From the NCBI RefSeq assembly GCF_008123425.1, contig NZ_VSSS01000076.1:1-64000 (forward strand): a DNA stretch of 64,000 nucleotides, written 5' to 3'. Source of the DNA: Bradyrhizobium rifense (lineage in GTDB: Bacteria; Pseudomonadota; Alphaproteobacteria; Rhizobiales; Xanthobacteraceae). This document shows positions 17,322 through 25,522 of this stretch, piece after piece (position 1 is the first letter of the stretch; every line of letters begins with the position of its first letter). Below the pieces are notes generated by a model. It was given only the letters and a program-made list of their open reading frames with translations. It ran no database searches and had not been told where the DNA came from. Both the position numbers and the translations under genes were made by a program.

Positions 17322-18299
17322 TCAGATTCCTTCAAACAGAGCCGTCGAAAGATACCGCTCGGAGAAGGACGGCACTATAGCCAGAATGGTTTTTCCCGCA
17401 GCTTCCGGCCGCTTGCCGATCTGGAGCGCAGCCGCAATCGCGGCGCCTGAGGAGATACCGCCCGGAATGCCCTCATGTCGCGCCAGCGCCCGGGAGGTCT
17501 CGATCGCCGTCGTCGAGTTGATCTTCACGATCTCGTCGATCACGGAGCGGTCGAGAATGTCGGGCACGAAGCCCGCGCCGATGCCCTGGATCTTGTGCGG
17601 CGTGTGCTGGCCGCCTGACAGCACCGGGCTCTCCTCGGGCTCGACCGCAACCACGCGCAACGACGCCTTGCGCGGCTTCAGGACCTGACCAACACCGGTG
17701 ATGGTACCGCCGGTGCCGACGCCGGCGACGAAGAAGTCGATATTGCCGGCGGTGTCGTTCCAGATCTCCTCCGCGGTGGTGCGACGATGCACCTCGGGAT
17801 TGGCGAGGTTCTTGAACTGCTGCGGCATCACCGAGTTCGGCGTCGTCTTCAGAAGTTCTTCCGCCGCCGCGATCGCGCCTTTCATGCCTTGGGCGGCCGG
17901 CGTCAGCACCAGCTCGGCACCGAGGAAGGCGAGCATCTTGCGCCGTTCGATCGACATGGATTCCGGCATCACCAGCTTCAGCCGATAGCCGCGCGAGGCG
18001 GCGACGAAGGCGAGCGCGATGCCGGTATTGCCGGAGGTCGGCTCGATCAGCACGGTGTCGGGCTTGATGATGCCCGCCTTTTCCATGGCGATGATCATGG
18101 CCGCGCCGATGCGGTCCTTCACGCTCGCGGCCGGATTGAAATATTCAAGCTTTGCCAGAATGGTCGCATTGACGCCGTGCATGCCCGGCAACCGGCGCAG
18201 GCGCACGATCGGCGTGTCGCCAAAAGCCTCGACGATCGAGTCATAGATCCGGCCGCGGCCGGGTTGGTGCGCTGCACCCGTGTTGGACGATGCGTCCAT
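17322..18299 (-). CDS. cysK: cysteine synthase A
   Basis: Encodes 325 residues of the PLP-dependent O-acetylserine sulfhydrylase family, which makes cysteine from O-acetylserine and sulfide. The PLP lysine is Lys61 in NPAASVKDRIG. The substrate loop PTSGNTGI, the phosphate-binding GTGGTITG and the C-terminal 'GGISSGAA' loop are all present. Length agrees with CysK (about 310-325). A short N-terminal extension of about 17 residues precedes the usual start of homology. Downstream it is joined to the BrnA-like gene. Cystathionine beta-synthase-like activity is possible but there is no C-terminal CBS domain. Confidence 0.92.
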   Translation of the reverse strand: MDASSNTGAAHQPGRGRIYDSIVEAFGDTPIVRLRRLPGMHGVNATILAKLEYFNPAASVKDRIGAAMIIAMEKAGIIKPDTVLIEPTSGNTGIALAFVAASRGYRLKLVMPESMSIERRKMLAFLGAELVLTPAAQGMKGAIAAAEELLKTTPNSVMPQQFKNLANPEVHRRTTAEEIWNDTAGNIDFFVAGVGTGGTITGVGQVLKPRKASLRVVAVEPEESPVLSGGQHTPHKIQGIGAGFVPDILDRSVIDEIVKINSTTAIETSRALARHEGIPGGISSGAAIAAALQIGKRPEAAGKTILAIVPSFSERYLSTALFEGI

Positions 18300-18489
18300 G
18301 ATGAACTCCCTGTGACGACAGTATGTGCTTCTATCGCAGCTCTTGCGCAGTTACGGACAGCTTGCGACGACACGCAAGCGACAATGCTGCACACGTTAAG
18401 TACGCTGCATCGCAAAATCGCGTGAGCTTTAATTATCAGAAAACCAACGCATTTGTGTTGCGACCTCGTCAACTGATTCTGCTTATGTT

Positions 18490-18501
18490 AGACCTAGGTC
18501 T
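18490..18501. promoter_or_regulatory. perfect 12-bp palindrome
   Basis: AGACCTAGGTCT lies 35 bp before the zinc-ribbon gene, next to a repeated AAAGCAGGG (18504 and 18516). A regulator site is plausible. Confidence 0.35.
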
Positions 18502-18535
18502 CAAAGCAGGGGTCTAAAGCAGGGAGGTCACCACG

Positions 18536-18754
18536 ATGTCAGCAGTCGCTGAAGTGTTGTCGACCGTAGTGCCGAAGCGCGATCCGCGTTGCAGCGAGTT
18601 GCCTACCTGTCCCGTGTGCGCCGATTCCATGATCGCCGCTGAAGCTTCCGCCTACGTCTCGGACCACGTGATCAGCTATCTCTGGACCTGCGACACCTGC
18701 GGCTACGGCTTCGTCACCAAGCATGCCGTCAAACAGCGGCTTGTGTGTAATTGA
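18536..18754 (+). CDS. small zinc-ribbon protein
   Basis: Encodes 72 residues. Two CxxC pairs, CPVC near residue 25 and CDTCGYGF near 53, with a further Cys at each end, indicate a zinc ribbon. It has no membrane segment. The ATG lies behind GGGAGG at ideal distance. It is divergent from cysK and convergent with tgt (stops 1 bp apart). Comparable small proteins are frequent in Bradyrhizobium. No function is known to me. Confidence 0.7.
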   Translation: MSAVAEVLSTVVPKRDPRCSELPTCPVCADSMIAAEASAYVSDHVISYLWTCDTCGYGFVTKHAVKQRLVCN

Positions 18755-18755
18755 T

Positions 18756-19904
18756 CTAGCGCGGGGCGATGTCGCCCCTCGCCCAATCCTCGCGCGTACG
18801 CTGATAGAACTCCTCGAACGTTCCCTGTGCGATCGCGTCCCTGATGCCCTGCATCAGGAACTGGTAGTAAGCGATATTGATTTCAGACAGTAGCATCGCC
18901 CCCAGCGTCTCGCCGGCCTTGACGAGATGGTGCAGGTAGGCGCGCGCGTAATTGCGCGCCGACGGCCATGAGCTCTCTTCGTCGAGCGGACGCGGATCGT
19001 CGGCGTGGCGCGCGTTGCGCAGATTGACCTGGCCGAAGCGCGTGAAGGCGACGCCGTGGCGGCCATTGCGCGTCGGCATCACGCAATCGAACATGTCGAT
19101 GCCGCGCTTCACCGCCTCGAGAATGTCGTCGGGCGTGCCGACGCCCATGAGGTAGCGCGGCCGATCGGTCGGCAGCGCCGGCGCGGTCTCGTCGATCATC
19201 GCCAGCATCACCGCCTGCGGCTCGCCGACGGCCAGGCCGCCGATCGCATAGCCGTGGAAGCCGATCTCGACGAGGCCCTGCGCGCTGGCATGGCGCAGCT
19301 GAGGGATGTCGCCGCCCTGCACGATGCCGAACAGCATGTAGCCGTCGGGCGCGCTCTCGAAGGCCCGCTTGCTTCGCTCGGCCCAGCGCAGCGACAGAAG
19401 CATCGCGCGTTCGATGTCGTCGCGCTCCGCCGGCAGCCGCACGCATTCGTCCATCTGCATCGCGATGTCGGAGCCTAGCAGGCGCTGCACCTCGATCGAA
19501 CGCTCGGGCGACAGCTCGACCTTGGCGCCGTCGATATGCGAGCGGAAGGTGACGGCGTTCTCGGTGACCTTGCGCAGATCAGCCAGCGACATCACCTGGA
19601 AGCCGCCGGAATCCGTGAGCATCGGCCCGTTCCAGCCGGTGAACCTCTGCAAACCGCCAAGCGCAGCGATACGCTCTGCGCCGGGGCGCAGCATCAGATG
19701 GTAGGTGTTGCCGAGCACGATGTCGGCGCCGGCCTCGCGCACCTCGCGCCAGTGCATGCCCTTCATAGCGCCGGCGGTGCCGACCGGCATGAAGGCGGGG
19801 GTCCGCACCACCCCATGGGGCGTGGTCAGGCGGCCGGTACGCGCTGAGCCATCGGTGGCGAGCAGCTCGAAATGATTGGGTAGATCGGTATCAGGAAGAC
19901 TCAT
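18756..19904 (-). CDS. tgt: queuine tRNA-ribosyltransferase
   Basis: Encodes 382 residues from the ATG at 19904 (MSLPDTDLPNHF). It exchanges G34 of tRNA-Asp, -Asn, -His and -Tyr for preQ1, the step before QueA, whose gene lies 4.5 kb away. General-base and nucleophile aspartates sit in TDSGGFQVMS (near residue 98) and FDCVMPTRNGR (Asp273). The usual zinc site CxCxxC ahead of the SRAYLHHL helix is missing: residues 309-316 read EESSWPSA. The histidines in AYLHHL remain. Either the zinc is lost in this lineage or its ligands differ. Confidence 0.92.
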   Translation of the reverse strand: MSLPDTDLPNHFELLATDGSARTGRLTTPHGVVRTPAFMPVGTAGAMKGMHWREVREAGADIVLGNTYHLMLRPGAERIAALGGLQRFTGWNGPMLTDSGGFQVMSLADLRKVTENAVTFRSHIDGAKVELSPERSIEVQRLLGSDIAMQMDECVRLPAERDDIERAMLLSLRWAERSKRAFESAPDGYMLFGIVQGGDIPQLRHASAQGLVEIGFHGYAIGGLAVGEPQAVMLAMIDETAPALPTDRPRYLMGVGTPDDILEAVKRGIDMFDCVMPTRNGRHGVAFTRFGQVNLRNARHADDPRPLDEESSWPSARNYARAYLHHLVKAGETLGAMLLSEINIAYYQFLMQGIRDAIAQGTFEEFYQRTREDWARGDIAPR

Positions 19905-20015
19905 GGCGCCGCTTATTGCGTGTCGAGCTTGGCCGATCAACCCGTTCGGGCCGCACGATGCCCCAGACTGGGACACCGCTGACGCGGACGTGATACCGGT
20001 CACGCTTGATCAATA

Positions 20016-20034
20016 AAACGATACAGTATAGTTT
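20016..20034. promoter_or_regulatory. TetR-type operator, copy 1
   Basis: AAACGATACAGTATAGTTT pairs as AAAC-ATAC/GTAT-GTTT around a single central base. The same dyad occurs at 22248-22266. It lies 102 bp before the patatin lipoprotein gene and 111 bp before tgt on the other strand. Confidence 0.65.
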
Positions 20035-20136
20035 CGTAATTGGGGGTTGGACGAGATGCCGTGGCAAATTGCCGACGGCCGTAGATGCGTGATCGTCAGC
20101 CACCGACCGATGCCCCTCCCCCATTGTTCGACTGAG

Positions 20137-21291
20137 ATGTCCGCCCGCCCCGATGGCCGGACTAAGCGGACAGGCGCCCGCCTGATCAGGTCGCTGGGAC
20201 TCGCGTGCAGCCTGGCGCTCGCCGCCTGCACCTCGCTCCCCCGCACGCCCTATACGGCGGCCGATGCGAGTGCTTCACGCGTGCTCGATATCGACGGCCT
20301 GCGGCGCTACGCCGACGAGCCCATCACGAAGTTCAGCTTCGAGCAGGACAAGGCGACTGGAAGCAGGAACTATCTGGCGCTGTCCGGCGGCGGCGCCGAT
20401 GGCGCCTATGGCGTCGGCGTGCTGAACGGCTGGACTGCGGCTCGCAATCGCCCGACATTCTCCGTCGTCTCGGGCGTGAGCACGGGTGGCCTGATTGCGC
20501 CCTTTGCCTTCCTCGGATCGCAATATGACGACACGCTTCGAGAGCTCTACACCAGCGGCATCGCCGAAAGCCTGCTGAACGATCCCAGCATCATACGCGT
20601 GCTGTTCGGCTCCGGCCTGTTCGGCAATACGCGGCTGCGCGAGCTGGTCGCGCGCTATGTCGGGCCGGAGATCATGGCACAGGTCGCCCGCGAGAACGCC
20701 AAGGGCCGTCGGCTCTTGGTGGTCACCACCGATCTTGACACCCAGCGCACCGCGATCTGGGACATGGGCAAGATCGCCGCGGTTGGCACGCCCGAGGCGC
20801 TAAAACTGTTTCGCGACGTGATGGCGGCGTCCGCCAGCATTCCCCTGGTGTTTCCGCCGATCCTGATCGAGGCCGAAGGCCAGGGCCGCAGGTTTCAGGA
20901 GATGCATGTCGATGGCGGCGTGACGGCGCCCGTGCTGACCTTGCCGGAGGCCCTGCTGTTCCAGGGGCGCCTGCCGGGCAACGCGAAGATGGACATCTAC
21001 ATCCTCGTCAACAAGAAGATCGAACGCAACTTCGAACTCGTCGCCAACAGCACGATCGATGTCGCCTCACGCAGCCTGTCCTCGATCACGCAATCGCAGA
21101 CGCGCTCGATCATCTTCTCGACCTATGATTTCGCCCAGCGCAACCACCTCGGCTTCCATCTTTCCTACATCGAGCGCGATTATCCGGCGCCGCCGTCCGA
21201 AGGCTTCGATACCGGCTATATGCGGGCGCTCTACCAATACGGATACGAGAAAGCGGCAGGCGGCCAGGCCTGGACCTCGCGGATGCCGTGA
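20137..21291 (+). CDS. patatin-like phospholipase, lipoprotein
   Basis: Encodes 384 residues from the ATG at 20137. A lipobox (SLALAAC, Cys31) marks it as a membrane-anchored lipoprotein. The patatin fold is complete: oxyanion-hole GGGADG (84-89), nucleophile Ser115 in GVSTG, and catalytic Asp259 in HVDGG. Patatins are acyl hydrolases of phospholipids or other lipids. It lies 100 bp before the TetR gene on the same strand and behind a palindrome that also precedes the PepSY gene, suggesting one regulator for all. Earlier in-frame ATGs would place charged residues ahead of the lipoprotein signal. Confidence 0.88.
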   Translation: MSARPDGRTKRTGARLIRSLGLACSLALAACTSLPRTPYTAADASASRVLDIDGLRRYADEPITKFSFEQDKATGSRNYLALSGGGADGAYGVGVLNGWTAARNRPTFSVVSGVSTGGLIAPFAFLGSQYDDTLRELYTSGIAESLLNDPSIIRVLFGSGLFGNTRLRELVARYVGPEIMAQVARENAKGRRLLVVTTDLDTQRTAIWDMGKIAAVGTPEALKLFRDVMAASASIPLVFPPILIEAEGQGRRFQEMHVDGGVTAPVLTLPEALLFQGRLPGNAKMDIYILVNKKIERNFELVANSTIDVASRSLSSITQSQTRSIIFSTYDFAQRNHLGFHLSYIERDYPAPPSEGFDTGYMRALYQYGYEKAAGGQAWTSRMP

Positions 21292-21391
21292 CGTCCGCGT
21301 CGTGGAACGGGGCTCGTCACGAGACCGTTGACGATACGGCCAATTCGGCCAGATTCGCGATGACGCCCCGGTCGCTGCGCGTTATAGATCA

Positions 21392-22186
21392 ATGACCACC
21401 GGCACGACCGCGCAGGAATCATTGGGCATATCATTGGGCATGGGATTGGCTGCGACCAAGACAAGAACGGCTGCACCACGCCGCGAGGCCTCGAAGTCGC
21501 GCGGCGGCCGGCCGACCAAGAGCGCTGCGATCGAGCGCGATCAGCGGCTGATCGAGGTTGCCACCCGCCTGTTCCTCGATCGCGGATTTGATGCGACCTC
21601 GCTCGACGCGGTGGCGGAAGCCGCTCGCGTCAGCAAGCCGACCGTCTATTCCCGTTACGGAGACAAGCGCGGCCTGTTCACGGCCGTGCTGAGGCGCGAG
21701 ATTGCGCGCTGGCTTGCGCCGCTGTCGGCCGCGGCCGAGACGCAGCTCGGCAGCTCGTCCGACATTTCGGTCGAGCGGCGACTGGTGGAGATCGGGCGCG
21801 AAATGCTCAATTTCACCACCGGGCCCGACGCCATGGCGTTCAGCCGCATGATGACGTCACAGGCCATCAACTTCCCTGACATCGCCAAGCTCGGCAAGGA
21901 AGAAGGCTGGCTCAAGGCCGTCGCCACCACCGCGCGCTTCTTCGACCATCTGGTGGCGCAAGGCGCGCTCGATGTCGACGACACCACGATCGCGGCCGAG
22001 GTGTTCCTCGACGTCGTCGTCGGCCACACCCACCGCATGGCGACGTTCGGCACGCCGATGGAGCTCAAGGCCGCCGAGAAGCGGATGCGCGCGGCGATCA
22101 AGCTGTTCCTGGCCGGCGCGATTGGTCCTGCAGACCGCGTCCAGAGCGCCCCAAAAGCCGCCCAACGGCGTCGCCCCTCCCGCTGA
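21392..22186 (+). CDS. TetR/AcrR-family regulator
   Basis: Encodes 264 residues. After a basic leader of about 40 residues the HTH domain reads 'LIEVATRLFLDRGFDATSLD' and 'VSKPTVYSRYGDKRGLF' (residues 50-95), followed by an all-helical effector domain of the AefR-like type (TetR_C_7). Such proteins repress envelope or efflux genes until a ligand binds. It is downstream of the patatin gene on the same strand and next to a palindrome (22248) identical in its conserved positions to one before the patatin gene, so it probably represses both and itself. Confidence 0.9.
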   Translation: MTTGTTAQESLGISLGMGLAATKTRTAAPRREASKSRGGRPTKSAAIERDQRLIEVATRLFLDRGFDATSLDAVAEAARVSKPTVYSRYGDKRGLFTAVLRREIARWLAPLSAAAETQLGSSSDISVERRLVEIGREMLNFTTGPDAMAFSRMMTSQAINFPDIAKLGKEEGWLKAVATTARFFDHLVAQGALDVDDTTIAAEVFLDVVVGHTHRMATFGTPMELKAAEKRMRAAIKLFLAGAIGPADRVQSAPKAAQRRRPSR

Positions 22187-22247
22187 CATTTCCGTGAGAC
22201 CGGCGATTTGTCCTCTGCGGACGATGGCCTCTTCGTTGACCGAAATA

Positions 22248-22266
22248 AAACGATACGGTATGGTTT
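22248..22266. promoter_or_regulatory. TetR-type operator, copy 2
   Basis: AAACGATACGGTATGGTTT, the same AAAC-ATAC/GTAT-GTTT dyad as at 20016, with AAT before and TTAT-type flanks also shared. It lies 174 bp before the PepSY gene. Confidence 0.65.
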
Positions 22267-22439
22267 TGTTATTGAGCGGTGCGGGCCACTTTTTTCACCA
22301 GCCCCAAAAGAGGTCCGAACCGCTTTGATCGCCGCCGCGGGTACAGCCCGTTGCGACAATCAGCGGCCGGCCATTGCCCGTGGTCGGCCGCGACTTCTTT
22401 ACGATTATCCGGCACACTCGCCGGGCGAGGGTTCCGAAC

Positions 22440-23045
22440 ATGAAGGCAGCACGACGACGCACCTGGCAGTTGCTGGCGATTGCCCTGTCGGGGCTGCTCG
22501 TCGCAGCGCCGGCCCGCGCGATCGTCTCGGCGGACAGCACACCCACCACCCTTCACGGTGAGACAGATGGTGACGCCGCGGCGGACCGCCAGGCCGTCAG
22601 CCGCGAGATCGAACGCTTCCGCAGCTCGTCGATCTCGATCGGCCAGGCCATGGCGATTGCGGAAGCCCGTCATGCCGGCGCCACGACCGCGGATGTCAGC
22701 TTCGACGGCGGCTCGGGCGTACCGGTGTACCGGGTCAAGACCCTGCACAACGACCGGATCTGGCGGCACACCATCAACGCCGCGACCGGCGAGCTGATGG
22801 GCGGTGAAGCCGCCCTGCCCCTCGCCGAGCTGGACCGCGACGATCGCAGCAACCTCGCAGCGCTCGGCATCATCAAGCACCGCCTGGCGGATGCGGTCCG
22901 CGTCGCCGAGCAGGCGGCATCCGGCAAGGCCATCAGCGGCGGACTGGTGCGCGAAGGTGGCCGGCTCAATTTCGCAATCGTGGTCATCAGCGGCGACGAC
23001 CTCAAGGAGGTGATCCTCGAGCCGCCGGGCGTACGGGGCAAGTAA
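22440..23045 (+). CDS. exported protein with two PepSY-like domains
   Basis: Encodes 201 residues from the ATG at 22440. Signal peptide 1-28 ends APARA. Two PepSY-type units are visible: ISIGQAMAIAEARHAGATT with 'VPVYRVKTLHNDRIWRHTIN', and 'HRLADAVRVAEQAASGKAIS' with 'FAIVVISGDDLKEVIL'. PepSY domains often inhibit or hold peptidases and respond to metals. It follows the second copy of the TetR-type palindrome. The ATG follows GAGGG. Confidence 0.8.
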   Translation: MKAARRRTWQLLAIALSGLLVAAPARAIVSADSTPTTLHGETDGDAAADRQAVSREIERFRSSSISIGQAMAIAEARHAGATTADVSFDGGSGVPVYRVKTLHNDRIWRHTINAATGELMGGEAALPLAELDRDDRSNLAALGIIKHRLADAVRVAEQAASGKAISGGLVREGGRLNFAIVVISGDDLKEVILEPPGVRGK

Positions 23046-23073
23046 CGCGGGCCACAATCCCGCCCAAAAGCCA

Positions 23074-23102
23074 TTGACGGGCGCAAGACTCTCCCGCATA
23101 AG
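23074..23102 (+). promoter_or_regulatory. asd leader promoter
   Basis: TTGACG (23074), a 17-bp spacer and CATAAG (23097). Transcription would start about 23109, at or just before the ATG of the leader peptide at 23111. Confidence 0.55.
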
Positions 23103-23110
23103 TCGCCACC

Positions 23111-23182
23111 ATGTTCACGACCACCAAACGCATGACCAAAACCACCACGGCCTTCGGGGCCCGGGGAGGCATGCGCTTGTAG
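23111..23182 (+). CDS. Thr/Lys/Met-rich attenuator leader peptide
   Basis: Codes for 23 residues: MFTTTKRMTKTTTAF, then eight residues ending at TAG (23180). Seven are Thr, two Lys and three Met, the three end products of the pathway that asd feeds, with Thr codons clustered at 23117-23149. It would act in cis as a ribosome-stalling sensor: stalling when Thr (or Lys, Met) tRNA is uncharged frees 23155-23160 to pair with the 5' arm of the terminator at 23213. The predicted start of transcription is at the ATG itself, as known for the rhizobial trpL leader. Inferred from sequence alone. Confidence 0.7.
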   Translation: MFTTTKRMTKTTTAFGARGGMRL

Positions 23183-23212
23183 TCGTCGACTAGAACGCAA
23201 TCAGCTCTACCG

Positions 23213-23244
23213 AAGCCCCGCCCATGATGGTCCGGGGCTTTTTT
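23213..23244 (+). terminator. attenuator terminator before asd
   Basis: AAGCCCCG (23213-23220) and CGGGGCTT (23233-23240) pair across 12 bases, followed by T residues. CGGGGC at 23155-23160 can instead pair with GCCCCG at 23215-23220, giving a mutually exclusive antiterminator. Confidence 0.75.
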
Positions 23245-23271
23245 GTTGTCTGCAATTCAATGGAGGAGAAT

Positions 23272-24297
23272 GTGAGTAACGATCCCGTCGTCGCGATTGT
23301 CGGCGTCACCGGTGCGGTGGGCGCCGAATTCATCGCCACCATGGACAAGCGCGGCTTTCGCATCAGTAAGCTCAAGGCGCTCGCCAGCGCCCGCTCCGCC
23401 GGCAAGACGGTGTCGTTCCGCGGCCAGACCATCGTCATCGAGGAGCTGACCGAGCGCGCCTTCGAGGGCGTCGACATCGCGCTGTTCTCGGCCGGCAGCG
23501 GCATCTCGAAGAAGTTCGCGCCAATCGCCGTCAAGGCCGGCGCCGTCGTCGTCGACAACTCCTCCGCCTTCCGGATGGACCCGAACGTGCCGCTGGTGAT
23601 CCCCGAGGTCAACGGCAACCGCATCCGCGACCACAAGGGCATCATTGCCAACCCGAACTGCGCGGCGATCACCGCACTGGTGCCGCTGTGGCCGATCCAT
23701 CAGAAGAACCGCATCAAGCGCGTCATCATCTCGACCTATCAGGCCGCCTCCGGCGCCGGCGCCGCTGCAATGGACGAGCTCGTCGAGTCCACCCGCGCCA
23801 ATCTCAACGGACAGGTCTATACGCCCAAGGTGATGCCGCACCCCTACGCCTTCAACCTCTTCAACCACAACACCGCCGTGGACCCCGAGACCGGTTACAA
23901 CGACGAAGAGACCAAGGTCATCAACGAAACCCGCAAGATTTTCGAGGATGAGAAGATCGCCATCGGCGTGACCTGCGTCCGCGTACCGGTGTTGCGCGCC
24001 CATTGCGAGGCCATCACCTTCGAATGCGAGAAGCCCATCACCGAGGACCAGGTTCGCGCCATCATGGCGAAGGCCCCGGGTGTGAAGGTCGTCGACGACC
24101 GCGTGAAGAACTACTTCCCGATGCCGATCGACGCCTCGGGCCAGGACGACGTCCTGGTCGGCCGCATCCGCAAGGATCTCAGCGATCCCTCAGGACATTC
24201 GATCTCGATGTTCGTGGCGGCCGATCAGTTGCTCAAGGGCGCGGCTTTGAATGCCGTGCAGATCGCGGAGCTGTTGCCGCAGCGGGTGATGGCGTAA
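23272..24297 (+). CDS. asd: aspartate-semialdehyde dehydrogenase
   Basis: Encodes 341 residues from the GTG at 23272, which sits 3 bp after a GGAGGAG; an in-frame ATG at 23260 is overlapped by that site. It reduces aspartyl phosphate to aspartate semialdehyde, the branch point to lysine/diaminopimelate, threonine and methionine. The NADP motif GVTGAVGAEF is at the start and the catalytic Cys is in NPNCAAITALVPLWP. The length fits bacterial Asd. It follows the Thr-rich leader and terminator hairpin described above, so expression probably depends on amino-acid supply. A palindromic repeat follows its stop. Confidence 0.95.
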   Translation: MSNDPVVAIVGVTGAVGAEFIATMDKRGFRISKLKALASARSAGKTVSFRGQTIVIEELTERAFEGVDIALFSAGSGISKKFAPIAVKAGAVVVDNSSAFRMDPNVPLVIPEVNGNRIRDHKGIIANPNCAAITALVPLWPIHQKNRIKRVIISTYQAASGAGAAAMDELVESTRANLNGQVYTPKVMPHPYAFNLFNHNTAVDPETGYNDEETKVINETRKIFEDEKIAIGVTCVRVPVLRAHCEAITFECEKPITEDQVRAIMAKAPGVKVVDDRVKNYFPMPIDASGQDDVLVGRIRKDLSDPSGHSISMFVAADQLLKGAALNAVQIAELLPQRVMA

Positions 24298-24309
24298 CGG
24301 GAGGTGCCG

Positions 24310-24397
24310 TAGGGTGGGTTAGCGTAGCGTAACCCACCACGGTCTCTATCCGCAGAAACAGAAGTGGTGGGTTACGCCTTGCGGCTAACCCACCCTA
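24310..24397. repeat. palindromic intergenic repeat, family A
   Basis: Arms TAGGGTGGGTTAGCG... and ...GCTAACCCACCCTA face each other, with AACCCACCAC and GTGGTGGGTT as inner arms (24331 and 24364). The same sequence recurs at 41489-41580 and, in decayed form, at 42528-42611. The queA stop codon lies inside it. Confidence 0.85.
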
Positions 24398-25471
24398 AGG
24401 CGCCGGCGCCCGAAACAGCAGACACGCATCCCCATACGAGTAAAACCGGTAGCCGCTCGCTATCGCGTGCGCATAGGCCTGCTTCATCGTGTCCAGGCCG
24501 GCGAACGCCGACACCAGCATGAACAGCGTCGACTTCGGCAAATGAAAGTTCGTCATCAAGATATCGACCGCGCGGAAGCGATAGCCGGGCGTGATGAAGA
24601 TCGAGGTCTCGGCCGTGAACGGCTGGATGATGCCGTCCTCGCTGGCGGCGCTTTCCAGCAGCCGCAATGACGTGGTGCCGACAGCGATGATGCGGCCGCC
24701 GTTTTTCCGCGCGGCGTTGAGCCGCTCCGCCGTCTCGGCTGAGATCGTGCCCCACTCGGCATGCATCTTGTGACCGTCGGTGTCGTCGACCTTGACCGGC
24801 AGGAAGGTCCCTGCCCCGACATGCAGCGTGACGCGATTGATGCCGACGCCGCGCGCGCCGAGCGCCTGCTCCAGCGCCGGCGTAAAATGCAGGCCCGCGG
24901 TGGGCGCGGCGACCGCGCCTTCATTGGCCGCGAACATGGTCTGGTAGTCGGCGAGATCCTGATCGTCGGGCGTCCGTTTCGAAGCGATGTAAGGCGGCAG
25001 CGGCGGGCTGCCGAGATCGGCGATGGCCTGGTCGAGCGCCGGGCCGTGGAACGAGAATGACAGCGTCACCTCGCCCTCCCCACCCTTGGCCTCGACCTCC
25101 GCCTCGAGATGGCCGAGCAGGCAGACCTTGCCTTCATTGCCGAAGCGGATGCGGTCGCCGGCGACAAGCTTCTTCGCCGGCTTCACCAGCGCCTGCCAGC
25201 GCGAGCCGTCGAGGCGCTTGATCAGCGTCGCCTCGATCTTCGGCTCGGTCTCGCGGCCGATGCGGCGGCCTTTGAGTTGCGCCGAAATCACCTTGGTATC
25301 GTTGACGACGAGCTGGTCGCCGTCCTTCAGCCAGTGCGGCAGGTCGGCGATGATCTGGTCGCGCAATGCGCCGTTCGCCACCACCAGCATCCTGGCGGAG
25401 TCGCGCGGGTGCGCGGGGCGCAACGCGATGCGCTCGGGCGGCAGGTTGAAATCGAAGAGGTCGGTGCGCAT
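24395..25471 (-). CDS. queA: S-adenosylmethionine:tRNA ribosyltransferase-isomerase
   Basis: Encodes 358 residues. It transfers the ribosyl part of SAM to preQ1 in tRNA, giving epoxyqueuosine, the step after Tgt. Family blocks are plain: MRTDLFDFNLPPERIALRPA, 'LVVNDTKVISAQLKGRR', 'PTAGLHFTPALEQAL', 'HVGAGTFLPVKVDD', 'TNFHLPKSTLFMLVSAFAG'. It is next to the first cyclophilin gene (52 bp) on the same strand. Its TAA stop is supplied by the palindromic repeat downstream. Confidence 0.95.
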   Translation of the reverse strand: MRTDLFDFNLPPERIALRPAHPRDSARMLVVANGALRDQIIADLPHWLKDGDQLVVNDTKVISAQLKGRRIGRETEPKIEATLIKRLDGSRWQALVKPAKKLVAGDRIRFGNEGKVCLLGHLEAEVEAKGGEGEVTLSFSFHGPALDQAIADLGSPPLPPYIASKRTPDDQDLADYQTMFAANEGAVAAPTAGLHFTPALEQALGARGVGINRVTLHVGAGTFLPVKVDDTDGHKMHAEWGTISAETAERLNAARKNGGRIIAVGTTSLRLLESAASEDGIIQPFTAETSIFITPGYRFRAVDILMTNFHLPKSTLFMLVSAFAGLDTMKQAYAHAIASGYRFYSYGDACLLFRAPAP

Positions 25472-25522
25472 TCGTGGCTTGCCACCAGGAGCGCGCCAAT
25501 GCGCGCTCCTGGAATGAGGAGC

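Noticed and set aside
21304..21329. GGAAC-N17-CGTT, a match to the general-stress sigma factor (EcfG) promoter, before the TetR gene
   Set aside because: Nine fixed bases with flexible spacing are expected about once or twice by chance in 64 kb on both strands; no other stress gene signal supports it.
23224..23271. Longer asd start at ATG 23224 or 23260
   Set aside because: The first lies in the terminator stem and the second overlaps the GGAGGAG ribosome site, which fits GTG 23272.
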